Shown: in pieces, positions 19,383 through 27,216 of the stretch
Numbering within the stretch: position 1 is the first letter of the stretch
Layout of the letters: each line of letters starts with the position of its first letter
Source of the DNA: JAEUIV01 sp033763795
Lineage (GTDB): Bacteria; Planctomycetota; Phycisphaerae; Phycisphaerales; UBA1924
Direction of reading: 5' to 3'
Assembly (NCBI GenBank): GCA_033763795.1
Contig: JANRJV010000016.1
Span: 4,809 to 68,808 of the forward strand
Length of the DNA stretch: 64,000 nucleotides
Made by a program: the position numbers and the translations under genes
Notes under the pieces: model-generated
Told to the model about the DNA's origin: nothing
The model's database searches: none
Seen by the model: the letters and a program-made list of their open reading frames with translations, nothing else

Positions 19383-22300
19383 ATGCGCATTCTTGGTCTG
19401 AGACCCTCCCGTGTGGCGTTGCTGGTTGCGACCGCGGGCCTGTGTGCGGGTCTGGCTTCCGCGGACGCCCCTGTCTCAAACTCTGTGGAGTCCGCTCAGG
19501 CGCTCCTGGAGCAAGGCCGCATCGTCGAAGCCAAGTCGATGCTCCTCGACCTCCGCAAGGCCAGCGGCACCAGCCCCGACGCCCGCCTGATCGAGCTCCT
19601 CGCCGCCGCCGACCGCCGACTGGTCCACCTGGGCGAAGCCGAACTGAGCCTTCAGAAGGCCGAACTCGCCCTCTCCAAGGGGGAGCTCCGCGTCGCCGAG
19701 ACCCACGCCGCCGCCGCCAAGCGTTCCGCTAAGGCCACCGATCAGCAAACCGCCCGGGCCGACAAGGTCATCTCCGAGGCCAAGGCCCAGCGCGAGCAGC
19801 TCACCCCCCTGGCCCCCTCCATGCTCGCTCAGGCCGCCAGCGACATGGCCGCCGGCCGCTTCCCCGAAGCCAAGGCCGGCCTCTCCGCCCTCGTCCGCAC
19901 GGGCGTCCCCCTCAGCCAGGAGCAGATGGCCGAGGTCAATCGCCACCAGGACCGCATCTACCAGCTGGAGCGCCAGCAGGGCAACTCCTTCGAGTCCGCC
20001 CCGCTCCAGATGAGCGTGATGGCCGCCCCCGCCGCCGCAGCGGTCGCCGCCTCCGCCGTCGCCGCCCCGCAGACCGACGCCCCCGCCTCCTCGCCTCCCC
20101 CGGCTCCCGCCGGCGACGCCCTCCTCGATGAAACGATGCGCATCGACGCCGAGCGCCTCGTCCTCGAAGCCGAGGCCGCCTTCCAGGCAGGGCGCTACAA
20201 CGAAGCCATCGAGAAGTTCACCCGCGCCATCAACATCTACGGCTCCCGCCTCTCCGCCGACCAGCGCACCCTCGCCGAAGACCGCCTCGCCGACGCCCGC
20301 GCCCTCATCGGCGCCCCCCAGGCCGGCCTCGTCGAGAACGTCGCCGAGCAGAAGCGGCTCATGCGAGAGGAAGCCGAAGCCACCTTCAACAATCTCGTCG
20401 CCCAGGCCGAGGCCGCCCTCGCCCGGGGCGACGTCCCCGCCGCCCGCAACCTCGGCGCCCAGGCACGCCTCACCTGGAACAACGCGCAGGCCAGCGGCGT
20501 CTTCAGCGAGCAGCAGTACCGCGCGGGCATCGAACGCGCCGACGCACTCCTCCGCGCCGCCGACGAACGCGCCGAAGCCATCACCCGCGCCGAGATCGAA
20601 CAGCGTGGCAACGAGCTCCGCCAGGAAGAGGCCCGCACTCGCTCCGAGCAGGAGCAGGAGCGCCGCCGCCGCATCAACGAGAACCTCGACCGTCTCCGCG
20701 CCCTCCAGGTCGAGCACAAGTACGAGGAAGCCCTCCAGGTCGCCGAGCAGGTCCTCTTCCTCGACCCCACGAACTCCGCCGCCCTCCTCCTGAAGGACGT
20801 CCTCCGCGACGTCATCCTCTACCGCGAGTTCGAGGAGGTCCGCCGCGAGAGGGCCGTCTCGGTCGTCGAAGAAGCCCTCGAGAACCAGCGCTCGCTCATC
20901 ATCCCCCGCGGCGTGATGAACTACCCCGCCGACTGGCCCGAGATCAGCTTCCGCCGCGGCGAGCAGCAGGCGTTCATGGAGAGCGAGGCCGACCGCCGAG
21001 TCCTCGCCACGCTCGATTCGCGCCGCGTCCCCGCCAGCTTCCGCGACAACACCCTCGAGGACGTCGTCACCTTCCTCGCCACCGTCACGAACCTCAACGT
21101 CGACGTTGATTGGGACTCGCTCGCCCAGATCGGCATCGAGCGCGACCGCCCCATCTCCCTCGAACTCCGCGAGGTCCCCGCCCGCGTCGTCCTCGAACGC
21201 GTCCTCGAGAAGGCCCAGCCCGACGCCTTCAGCAAGGCCGGCTGGGCCGTGCAGGACGGCGTCCTCGTCATCGCCGCCGACGAAGCCCTCCGCCGCAACA
21301 CCTTCATCGTCATCTACGACATCCGCGACCTGCTCTTCCAGGTCCCCGACTTCACCGACATCCCCGAGCTCGACCTCGACCAGGTCCTCCAGCAGGCCCG
21401 GGCCGGCGGCGGCGGCGGCGGCGGCTCCGTCTTCAGCGAGGAAGACGACTCCGAGCCCGAAGGACCCACGGAAGAAGAGCTCCGCAACCGCATCCTCGAC
21501 ATCATCCAGACCAACGTCGACTTCGGGAACTGGGTCGATCAGGGCGGCAGCACCGGCGTCGTCCAGGAGCTCAACGGCAACCTCATCATCACCAACACCG
21601 CCCGCAATCACCGCCAGATCCAGGGCCTCCTCAACCAGCTCCGCGAGATCCGCTCCGTCCAGATCAGCGTCGAAGGACGCTTCCTCTCCGTCAACACGCA
21701 GTTCTTCGAACGCCTCGCCTTCGACCTCGACATCTACTTCAACGCTCAGAACGAGCAGTTCGAGAGCGTCGACCGCCAGCTCACCGACATCCAGAACATC
21801 GGCGTCGGCGCCCCCAACGAAGGCCGCAACCTCTACCCCGTCGACCTCGTGGGCAGACGCCAGGTCGTGGGCTCGGGCTACCAGCGCAACATCGACCCCG
21901 CCACCGGCGCCGTGACCTACACCCCCGTCGGGGCCACCGGCACGGCCGGCGTCCCGCTCTTCGTCCCGCGCCCGAGCCCCCTCAGCGTCATCCCCTTCCA
22001 GCAGCAGGGTTCCGAAGCCGGCGACCGGCTCATGGGCTCCTCCCCCGCAGCCAGCGGCCTCGTCGACACCTTCTTCGGCGCCACGCCCCTCCGCGGCCTC
22101 GGCATCGCCGGCACCTTCCTCGACGACGTTCAGGTCGACTTCCTGATCGAAGCCACCCAGGCCGACCAAAGAACCGTCTCGCTCTCGGCCCCCCGCCTCA
22201 CCTTCAGCAACGGCCGCTCCGCCAACATCGTCGTCGCCCGCACCGAGTCCTTCATCGGCCAGCTCACCCCCGTCGTCGGCGCCGGCGCCGTCGCCTTCAA

Positions 22301-22781
22301 CCCCACGCCAACCCCCCTCACCATCGGCGTCACCCTCGGCGTCCGGGGCGTCGTCTCCGCCGATCGCCGCTACGTCACCCTCACCATCCAGACCGGCCTC
22401 TCCTCAGAGCCCGACATCCGCTCCGTCCCCGTCAGCGCCACCGCCGGCGGCACGGGCACCGGCCCCGGCGCAGGCATCGCAACGGGCTTCATCGAGCTCC
22501 CCTCGCTCAGCGTCTCCCGCGTCAACACCGCCGTCACCATCCCCGACCGCGGAACCGTCCTCCTGGGCGGCAGCCGCGCTATCCAGGAATTCGAGTTCGA
22601 GGTCGGCGTCCCCGTCCTCAGCCAGATCCCCATCATCAACCGCTTCTTCACCAACCGCGGCGAGGCCCGAGAGGACACCACGCTCATGATCCTCCTCAAG
22701 CCCACCGTCATCATCCAGAGCGAAGAGGAAGAGAAGAACTTCCCGGGACTCCTCGACAAGCTGAGCGACCCGCTCCGCTGA
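19383..22781 (+). CDS. Secretin-family outer-membrane channel (GspD/PilQ-like) with helical N-terminal repeats
   Basis: 1132 residues from the ATG at 19383, with GGAGG 8 nt upstream. A signal peptide ends near residue 28 (GLCAGLASADAP). Residues about 30-490 are helical, Ala/Glu/Arg-rich and TPR-like, with a charged coiled coil near 400-450. A secretin N-domain follows (LEDVVTFLATVTNLNVDVDW, then LELREVPARVVLERVL), a Gly7 linker near 680, and the secretin C-domain with VNTAVTIPDRGTVLLGG and VPVLSQIPIINRFFTNR near residue 1080. Secretins form multimeric outer-membrane pores for type II secretion or type IV pili. No other secretion gene is nearby, so the system cannot be named. The long TPR-like front end is unusual. 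Confidence 0.88.
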   Translation: MRILGLRPSRVALLVATAGLCAGLASADAPVSNSVESAQALLEQGRIVEAKSMLLDLRKASGTSPDARLIELLAAADRRLVHLGEAELSLQKAELALSKGELRVAETHAAAAKRSAKATDQQTARADKVISEAKAQREQLTPLAPSMLAQAASDMAAGRFPEAKAGLSALVRTGVPLSQEQMAEVNRHQDRIYQLERQQGNSFESAPLQMSVMAAPAAAAVAASAVAAPQTDAPASSPPPAPAGDALLDETMRIDAERLVLEAEAAFQAGRYNEAIEKFTRAINIYGSRLSADQRTLAEDRLADARALIGAPQAGLVENVAEQKRLMREEAEATFNNLVAQAEAALARGDVPAARNLGAQARLTWNNAQASGVFSEQQYRAGIERADALLRAADERAEAITRAEIEQRGNELRQEEARTRSEQEQERRRRINENLDRLRALQVEHKYEEALQVAEQVLFLDPTNSAALLLKDVLRDVILYREFEEVRRERAVSVVEEALENQRSLIIPRGVMNYPADWPEISFRRGEQQAFMESEADRRVLATLDSRRVPASFRDNTLEDVVTFLATVTNLNVDVDWDSLAQIGIERDRPISLELREVPARVVLERVLEKAQPDAFSKAGWAVQDGVLVIAADEALRRNTFIVIYDIRDLLFQVPDFTDIPELDLDQVLQQARAGGGGGGGSVFSEEDDSEPEGPTEEELRNRILDIIQTNVDFGNWVDQGGSTGVVQELNGNLIITNTARNHRQIQGLLNQLREIRSVQISVEGRFLSVNTQFFERLAFDLDIYFNAQNEQFESVDRQLTDIQNIGVGAPNEGRNLYPVDLVGRRQVVGSGYQRNIDPATGAVTYTPVGATGTAGVPLFVPRPSPLSVIPFQQQGSEAGDRLMGSSPAASGLVDTFFGATPLRGLGIAGTFLDDVQVDFLIEATQADQRTVSLSAPRLTFSNGRSANIVVARTESFIGQLTPVVGAGAVAFNPTPTPLTIGVTLGVRGVVSADRRYVTLTIQTGLSSEPDIRSVPVSATAGGTGTGPGAGIATGFIELPSLSVSRVNTAVTIPDRGTVLLGGSRAIQEFEFEVGVPVLSQIPIINRFFTNRGEAREDTTLMILLKPTVIIQSEEEEKNFPGLLDKLSDPLR

Positions 22782-22860
22782 TCCCGCCCCCGACCGCACC
22801 CCTCGCGCCGCGCCCCCCGCTCCCCGCGCCCGCGGCGACGGAAGTCCCCGCCCCCTCGGC

Positions 22861-22866
22861 TATACT
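22861..22866 (+). promoter_or_regulatory. Possible -10 box upstream of the STAS gene
   Basis: TATACT lies 36 nt before the ATG at 22902 in an otherwise GC-rich gap. No clear -35 hexamer is present. It would drive the STAS/anti-sigma kinase pair and perhaps the overlapping third gene. Confidence 0.4.
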
Positions 22867-22901
22867 CATCCCGCGGCGGAACGTCGCATCAGGAGTCCGG
22901 A

Positions 22902-23261
22902 ATGGCCCAGTCCGACGCGCGGCTGAGAGTCAAAAAGGAGGCTGGGGTCACGCACGTCGAGTTCGTCGACCGCAACATCCTCGACGAGGCCAACATCCAG
23001 CAGATCGGCGAGGAAATCTCGGGTCTCATCGACGCCGAGCCCGCGCCCAAGCTCGTCATCAGCTTCTCCAACGTCGACCACCTCTCCAGCGCCGCCCTCG
23101 GCGCCCTCATCACCATCCACAACAAGATGAAGGCCCGGCAAGGGCAGCTCCGCCTCGCCAACATCGATCCCCAGATCTACGAGGTCTTCGTCATCACCAA
23201 GCTCAACCGCCTCTTCGAGATCCACGAGACCACCGACCGCGCCGTGCAGAGTTTCCGCTGA
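22902..23261 (+). CDS. STAS-domain anti-sigma factor antagonist
   Basis: 119 residues, one STAS domain: KEAGVTHVEFVDRNILDE, PKLVISFSNVDHLSSAALGALITIH and a final helix with VITKLNRLFEIHET. The segment LSSAALG corresponds to the DSSGLG motif, so the phosphorylatable Ser of SpoIIAA/RsbV proteins is kept although the preceding Asp and following Gly are not. AGGAG lies 6 nt before the ATG. It is followed by a GHKL kinase-like gene, so the pair forms a partner-switching module in which the antagonist releases a target from the anti-sigma protein when not phosphorylated. No sigma factor or phosphatase is adjacent. Confidence 0.9.
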   Translation: MAQSDARLRVKKEAGVTHVEFVDRNILDEANIQQIGEEISGLIDAEPAPKLVISFSNVDHLSSAALGALITIHNKMKARQGQLRLANIDPQIYEVFVITKLNRLFEIHETTDRAVQSFR

Positions 23262-23318
23262 AGTCGTGGGGGCGGCCGGCCTCTCGTGGCCGGGCGCCGG
23301 AGGCCCGAGCAGAGAGCC

Positions 23319-23759
23319 ATGAGCGCCGGCGACCGACAGCCCGCCACTGAGGCAGACGTGCTCATCAGGCACGACCCCGAAGACATCCGCTGCGCAGAAC
23401 GCGAGCTCCTCGACGCCGTCAACAAGGCCCACTACTCCGAGGCCTCCAGCTTCGCCATCAGGCTCGCACTCGAGGAAGCCCTCTACAACGCCTTCCGCCA
23501 CGGCCACCGAAACCTCCCCGAAGAGCCCGTCCGCCTCAACTGGCGCGTCCGACCAGACGAGGTCCGCATCACCGTCGAAGACCGCGGCCCGGGCTTCAAC
23601 CCCGACGCCGTACCCGACCCCACCGACGCCGAACGCCTCGAACTCCCCCACGGCCGGGGCGTCATGCTCATGCGCGCCTACATGGCCGAGGTCCACTACA
23701 ACGACCGCGGAAACCGCGTCACCCTCGTCTACCGCAAGCCGGACGCCGCCGAGCAATGA
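23319..23759 (+). CDS. GHKL-type anti-sigma regulatory kinase (RsbW-like)
   Basis: 146 residues from the ATG at 23319; a GTG 11 codons earlier is less likely. It shows the single ATPase domain of RsbW/SpoIIAB-like kinases: LALEEALYNAFRHGHRN (N box), VEDRGPGFNPD (G1 box), and LPHGRGVMLMRAYMAEV (G2 box). These proteins bind a sigma factor or other target and phosphorylate the STAS antagonist encoded just upstream. The stop overlaps the start of the next gene (ATGA), so all three are probably one transcript. Confidence 0.9.
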   Translation: MSAGDRQPATEADVLIRHDPEDIRCAERELLDAVNKAHYSEASSFAIRLALEEALYNAFRHGHRNLPEEPVRLNWRVRPDEVRITVEDRGPGFNPDAVPDPTDAERLELPHGRGVMLMRAYMAEVHYNDRGNRVTLVYRKPDAAEQ

Positions 23760-24397
23760 ACCCGCGGTTCTTCGCCGCGAACGACGCCGGCGCCGTCGTC
23801 CCCGCAAGCCCCCCCGGCCCGGACGCGCCGCCGCTCGCCACCTTCCGCGACATCAACCTCTTCCAGCAGGGCGCTCCCGCCCTCGCTGCCGCCGCGCCGC
23901 CCGCCGCCCCCGCCATCATCGTCTGGTCCGGCACGCCCGCCGACAGCCTCTTCGAGCGCTCGCCCCTCGCATGGACGAGCGACGCCTGGCAGCGCCTCGC
24001 GAGCCTCAGCGCCGAGGCCGCCGCCGCGTGCGCCGCCGCCGGCCGCACCCTCGTCCTCAGGCCTCACACGGCCCACGTCCTCTCCGACGTCCAGCGCTGC
24101 GTCCGCTGGCTGAACGAGTCGGCACGCCCCGCCGGCGCGGGCCTCGTCCTCGATCCCCTCAGCCTCCTCACGCCCGACATGCTCCCCGCCGCCGAAGATC
24201 ACCTGCGCCGCATATTCGAAACGCTCGCCGGGGAAGCCCGGGCTCTCTGGCTCGCCGAGATCCCGCAGTCCCCCGCCCTCCGCGATCTCCTCACCGCCGC
24301 CGCGGCACGCTGGACGCCCCCCGAATTGCCCGTCATCGCCCCCCTCGCCGACATTCCCCATTGGCAGCGGGCCCTCGCCGCGCCGGCGTCCCGCTGA
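23756..24397 (+). CDS. Uncharacterised protein with partial TIM-barrel resemblance
   Basis: 213 residues, Ala/Pro-rich, no signal peptide or membrane segment. Segments such as RTLVLRPHTAHVLSDVQRC and RPAGAGLVLDPLSLLTPDM recall strands and metal-site regions of sugar-phosphate isomerase or AP-endonuclease-2-like barrels, but the N-terminal half gives no match I recognise and the length is short for that family. It starts inside the stop of the anti-sigma kinase gene (ATGA), so it may belong to the same switch module; no function can be assigned. Confidence 0.7.
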   Translation: MNPRFFAANDAGAVVPASPPGPDAPPLATFRDINLFQQGAPALAAAAPPAAPAIIVWSGTPADSLFERSPLAWTSDAWQRLASLSAEAAAACAAAGRTLVLRPHTAHVLSDVQRCVRWLNESARPAGAGLVLDPLSLLTPDMLPAAEDHLRRIFETLAGEARALWLAEIPQSPALRDLLTAAAARWTPPELPVIAPLADIPHWQRALAAPASR

Positions 24398-24421
24398 CCT
24401 CCGCCCCGCGCCCGCCCGCAC

Positions 24422-24427
24422 TACACT
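24422..24427 (+). promoter_or_regulatory. Possible -10 box upstream of nuoC
   Basis: TACACT lies 30 nt before the nuoC ATG, in the short gap after the preceding gene. The same hexamer precedes the M28 peptidase gene and the ABC transporter operon. No -35 is clear. Confidence 0.4.
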
Positions 24428-24456
24428 CAGCCCCAACCCCTCCGACCGGAGCACGC

Positions 24457-25005
24457 ATGCCCACCCTCGACCACCCGATCCTGAAGATCGTCAAAGAGCG
24501 CTTCGCCGGCCGCAAGCTCCGCGCCACGGAATACCGGGGACAGACCACCCTCATCCTCGAGCCTTCCGACCTCCACGAGGTCATGCTCTTCCTCCGCCAC
24601 GACCCGCGCTGCCTCTTCGATTTCCTCTCGGACGTCGCCGGCATCGACTACCTCAACTACCCCGGCCAGACCCTCGGCCGCTTCGCCGTCCTCTACAACC
24701 TCTGCTCCTACAGCCGCAACGACCGCATCTTCGTCAAGACCTTCCTCAACCCCTCCATCCCCACCGACGGCATCGTCGAAGACCCCGCCCTCTACCTCGA
24801 CTCCGTCACCGACATCTGGCCCGGCGCCGAATGGAACGAACGCGAAGTCTTCGACATGTTCGGCATCCGCTTCCGAAATCACCCCGACCTCCGCCGAATC
24901 CTCACCTGGGAGAGCTTTCCCGCCCACCCGCTCCGCAAGGACTACCCCCTCCGAGGCCGGGGCGAGCGCGAAAACTTCCGCGTCGTCAGCCGCACGGACG
25001 CCTGA
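24457..25005 (+). CDS. nuoC: NADH-quinone oxidoreductase subunit C
   Basis: 182 residues. It has the 30-kDa subunit pattern: LIFDFLSDVAGIDYL-like core (CLFDFLSDVAGIDYLNYPG), YNLCSYSRNDRIFVKTF, and the signature SVTDIWPGAEWNEREVFDMF followed by HPDLRRILTWESFPAHPLRKDYPL. NuoC is part of the peripheral arm of respiratory complex I, between the iron-sulfur subunits and quinone site. The start at 24457 has GGAG 5 nt upstream. It is not next to nuoB or nuoD, which is unusual; the other nuo genes must lie elsewhere if complex I is complete. Confidence 0.93.
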   Translation: MPTLDHPILKIVKERFAGRKLRATEYRGQTTLILEPSDLHEVMLFLRHDPRCLFDFLSDVAGIDYLNYPGQTLGRFAVLYNLCSYSRNDRIFVKTFLNPSIPTDGIVEDPALYLDSVTDIWPGAEWNEREVFDMFGIRFRNHPDLRRILTWESFPAHPLRKDYPLRGRGERENFRVVSRTDA

Positions 25006-25170
25006 TTTCCCCCCCGCGCCCCACCCGCCGGCGCATCCCCCGCACCCGATCGGCAACGCCACCGCCCCCGCCCCCGCCCCGCAACCCGGCGCGGGGCCGG
25101 GACTATCGTTGGCGACGCGCCCGCGCCGATCCTCTCCAGGCCGGGCCCTCGAACTCTCTGGAGGTAGCCG

Positions 25171-26262
25171 ATGAAGGCCTCTCGCGTGCTCCTGCTCCTC
25201 TCCCTCGCGCTCGCCGCCTGCCAGACAGTCGCGGCCCAGGAGCCCATCGAACCCCCCTCCGACGCCCCGCAGGGACAGCAGTCCTTCCCCACGCCCCCGG
25301 GCTCGCCCCCGCTCCCCTTCCGCCCATACGCCCTCATGGTGGGCGACCCCGCGCCCAAGATCGAGTTCCGCGACTGGATCCTGGGCGACCCCATCACGTC
25401 GTTCGAGAAGGGAAAGGTCTACGTCGTCGCTCTCTGGGAGACGCAGGTCGACTCCGCCGGCCCCCACCTCGAGCAGCTCACCCGCCTCCAGAACCAGTAC
25501 GCCGACCAGGGGCTCGTCTGCATAGGCGTCTCCGTCAACGGCCCCAAGAACACCAGCGAACGCATCCACCGCTTCGTCTTCAATGAGGGCCGCAAGATCG
25601 GCGTCCACATCGCCATCGACCCCCTCCGCGTCAGCCACGACTTCTGGCTTTACCCCACGGGCCGCACCACCATCCCCGTCACGTTCATCATCAACCGTGA
25701 AGGCCGCGTCGCCTTCATAGGCCAGATGCCCGAGTTCGACGCCCCCTTCCGCGAAATCATCGACGACGTCCAGGACCTCCGCGCCGCCGCCATCCACTAC
25801 TACGAGTCCATCCTCTCGGGATGGGGCTACGCCAACTTCCTCGATCAGCTCAACAGGAAGCTCTACGTCGAGGCCTACAACAAGGCCCGCTCCATCTCCG
25901 ACGGCATCGGCTTCAACCACTGGGCCGTCCAGTCAAACATCGCCTGGACCATCGTCGACCCCCGCGCCACACCCGAGAAGCAGGACCTCGAGCTCGCCCT
26001 CCGCGCCGCCACGCGCGCCAGCGAACTCACGGGCGACAAGGAACCCGAAACCCTCGACACCCTCGCCCGCGTCCACTTCGTCCGCGGCGAGATCGACCGC
26101 GCCATCGAAGTGCAGACCCGCGCCGTCGCTGTCGCATACTCCGCCCCGCAGCGCGCCCGCCTCCAGCGCACCCTCGACGAGTATCAGAAGGCAATCGCCG
26201 CGCCCGCCGCCCCCCAGGCCCCGGTGACCGATCCCGCCCGCCAGGCCCCCGCCCCCAACTGA
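25171..26262 (+). CDS. Exported redoxin-like protein lacking active cysteines, with TPR-like tail
   Basis: 363 residues. The signal peptide ends with LALAACQT, a possible lipobox. Residues about 55-200 have a TlpA/AhpC-like thioredoxin fold (MVGDPAPKIEFRDW, GLVCIGVSVNG, GRTTIPVTFIINREGRVAF), but where family members have W-x-x-x-C-x-x-C this one reads ALWETQVDSAGPHLEQL, with no cysteine. It therefore should not do thiol-disulfide chemistry. Residues about 255-345 are helical, TPR-like, followed by a Pro/Ala tail. GGAGG stands 6 nt before the ATG. Perhaps a binding or scaffold protein in the periplasm; this is inference. Confidence 0.85.
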   Translation: MKASRVLLLLSLALAACQTVAAQEPIEPPSDAPQGQQSFPTPPGSPPLPFRPYALMVGDPAPKIEFRDWILGDPITSFEKGKVYVVALWETQVDSAGPHLEQLTRLQNQYADQGLVCIGVSVNGPKNTSERIHRFVFNEGRKIGVHIAIDPLRVSHDFWLYPTGRTTIPVTFIINREGRVAFIGQMPEFDAPFREIIDDVQDLRAAAIHYYESILSGWGYANFLDQLNRKLYVEAYNKARSISDGIGFNHWAVQSNIAWTIVDPRATPEKQDLELALRAATRASELTGDKEPETLDTLARVHFVRGEIDRAIEVQTRAVAVAYSAPQRARLQRTLDEYQKAIAAPAAPQAPVTDPARQAPAPN

Positions 26263-26288
26263 ACCCCGAGCCCACCGCGGGTGCGCGG

Positions 26289-26294
26289 TATCGT
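26289..26294 (+). promoter_or_regulatory. Possible -10 box, nearly leaderless start
   Basis: TATCGT ends 7 nt before the ATG at 26302. If it is a -10, transcription would start at or next to the start codon. No ribosome site precedes that ATG, which agrees with a leaderless message. Confidence 0.35.
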
Positions 26295-26301
26295 CCGCCC
26301 C

Positions 26302-27123
26302 ATGCTGTCTCCGTGGGCAACGTTCTTCCTCGCCGCGCTCGCCGGCCTGCTCGCTCTCGCCGCATTTCTCCACCTGCTGGGCCGCCTGGGCCCTCCGGGC
26401 CGCGCCCTCAGCGCCGCCCTCTGTCGCGCCCCGGGTCTCGACCTCGTCGTCACGATCTTCACCATCGCCCCGCTCGTCGCAGGACCGATCGTCGCCGGCT
26501 GGGCCGGCCTCGCCGCCGCACTCGCGGCTCAGGTCGCCACCGTCATGGTCTGGACCGTGCTCCACGAGCTCGCACACCCCGCCGCCCGCCGCGGCCCCCG
26601 CATCGTCCACTCCCTCAACCGCAGCGTCGGCCGCCTCCGCAACCACACCGCCGTCTGGTGGACCGCATGGGCAGTCCCCATCTTCTTCTTCATCCGCGTC
26701 GCTCAATACCTCGTCTACCCGCCCCTCACATGGCTCATCGGCCTGCCCCGCTACCGCGCCGCCGACTGGATCAACGTCTCACGCCACAAGTTCACCGGTC
26801 TCGTGGGCCACGATCTCATCTGGTGCCTCTACTGCGACTGGATGACCGGCGTCTGGAGCCTCGGCGGCGAGATGCTCCGCAACGTCGAGAGCTTCTGGTG
26901 CCCCATCCGCTTCGACAGCGCCAAGAAGTGCGAGAACTGCCGCACCGACTTCCCCGACATCGCCGGCGGCTGGGTCCCCGCCACCGCCGACATCGCCGAC
27001 GCCGCCGCCCTCGTCGAACAGAAATACCCGCCCGGCGGGTTCGACGGCTCGGGCACCCACCCATGGTTCGGCCACCCCGCCCGCCTCACCGTCCAGGGTC
27101 GCGACATCTCCCGCAAACCCTGA
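26302..27123 (+). CDS. Membrane protein with cysteine pairs, unknown function
   Basis: 273 residues from the ATG at 26302 (a GTG 7 codons earlier is possible). Three to four hydrophobic helices occupy residues 1-90 and about 115-145. Residue His-Glu-Leu-Ala-His near 88 (HELAHP) resembles a short metal site. The C-terminal soluble half contains WCLYCDWMTGVW, FWCPIRF and KKCENCRTDFPDI, that is five Cys in CxxC-type spacing that could bind a metal such as zinc, then CENC-flanking acidic sequence. I do not recognise the family. It follows the redoxin-like gene by 39 bp and is the last gene before convergent gcvP. Confidence 0.75.
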   Translation: MLSPWATFFLAALAGLLALAAFLHLLGRLGPPGRALSAALCRAPGLDLVVTIFTIAPLVAGPIVAGWAGLAAALAAQVATVMVWTVLHELAHPAARRGPRIVHSLNRSVGRLRNHTAVWWTAWAVPIFFFIRVAQYLVYPPLTWLIGLPRYRAADWINVSRHKFTGLVGHDLIWCLYCDWMTGVWSLGGEMLRNVESFWCPIRFDSAKKCENCRTDFPDIAGGWVPATADIADAAALVEQKYPPGGFDGSGTHPWFGHPARLTVQGRDISRKP

Positions 27124-27216
27124 GCGCCCCCGCGCCGTCCGCGCGCGATCACACCGGGGCGACCTCTCCGCCCTCACCGCGATCCTCCGGCGCTTCGCCG
27201 CTGCTCTAGCCCCCGA

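Noticed and set aside
19476..22169. 897-codon open frame on the minus strand opposite the secretin gene
   Set aside because: Translation is a monotone Gly/Asp/Glu/Val composition mirroring the plus-strand codons; no domain, no ribosome site.
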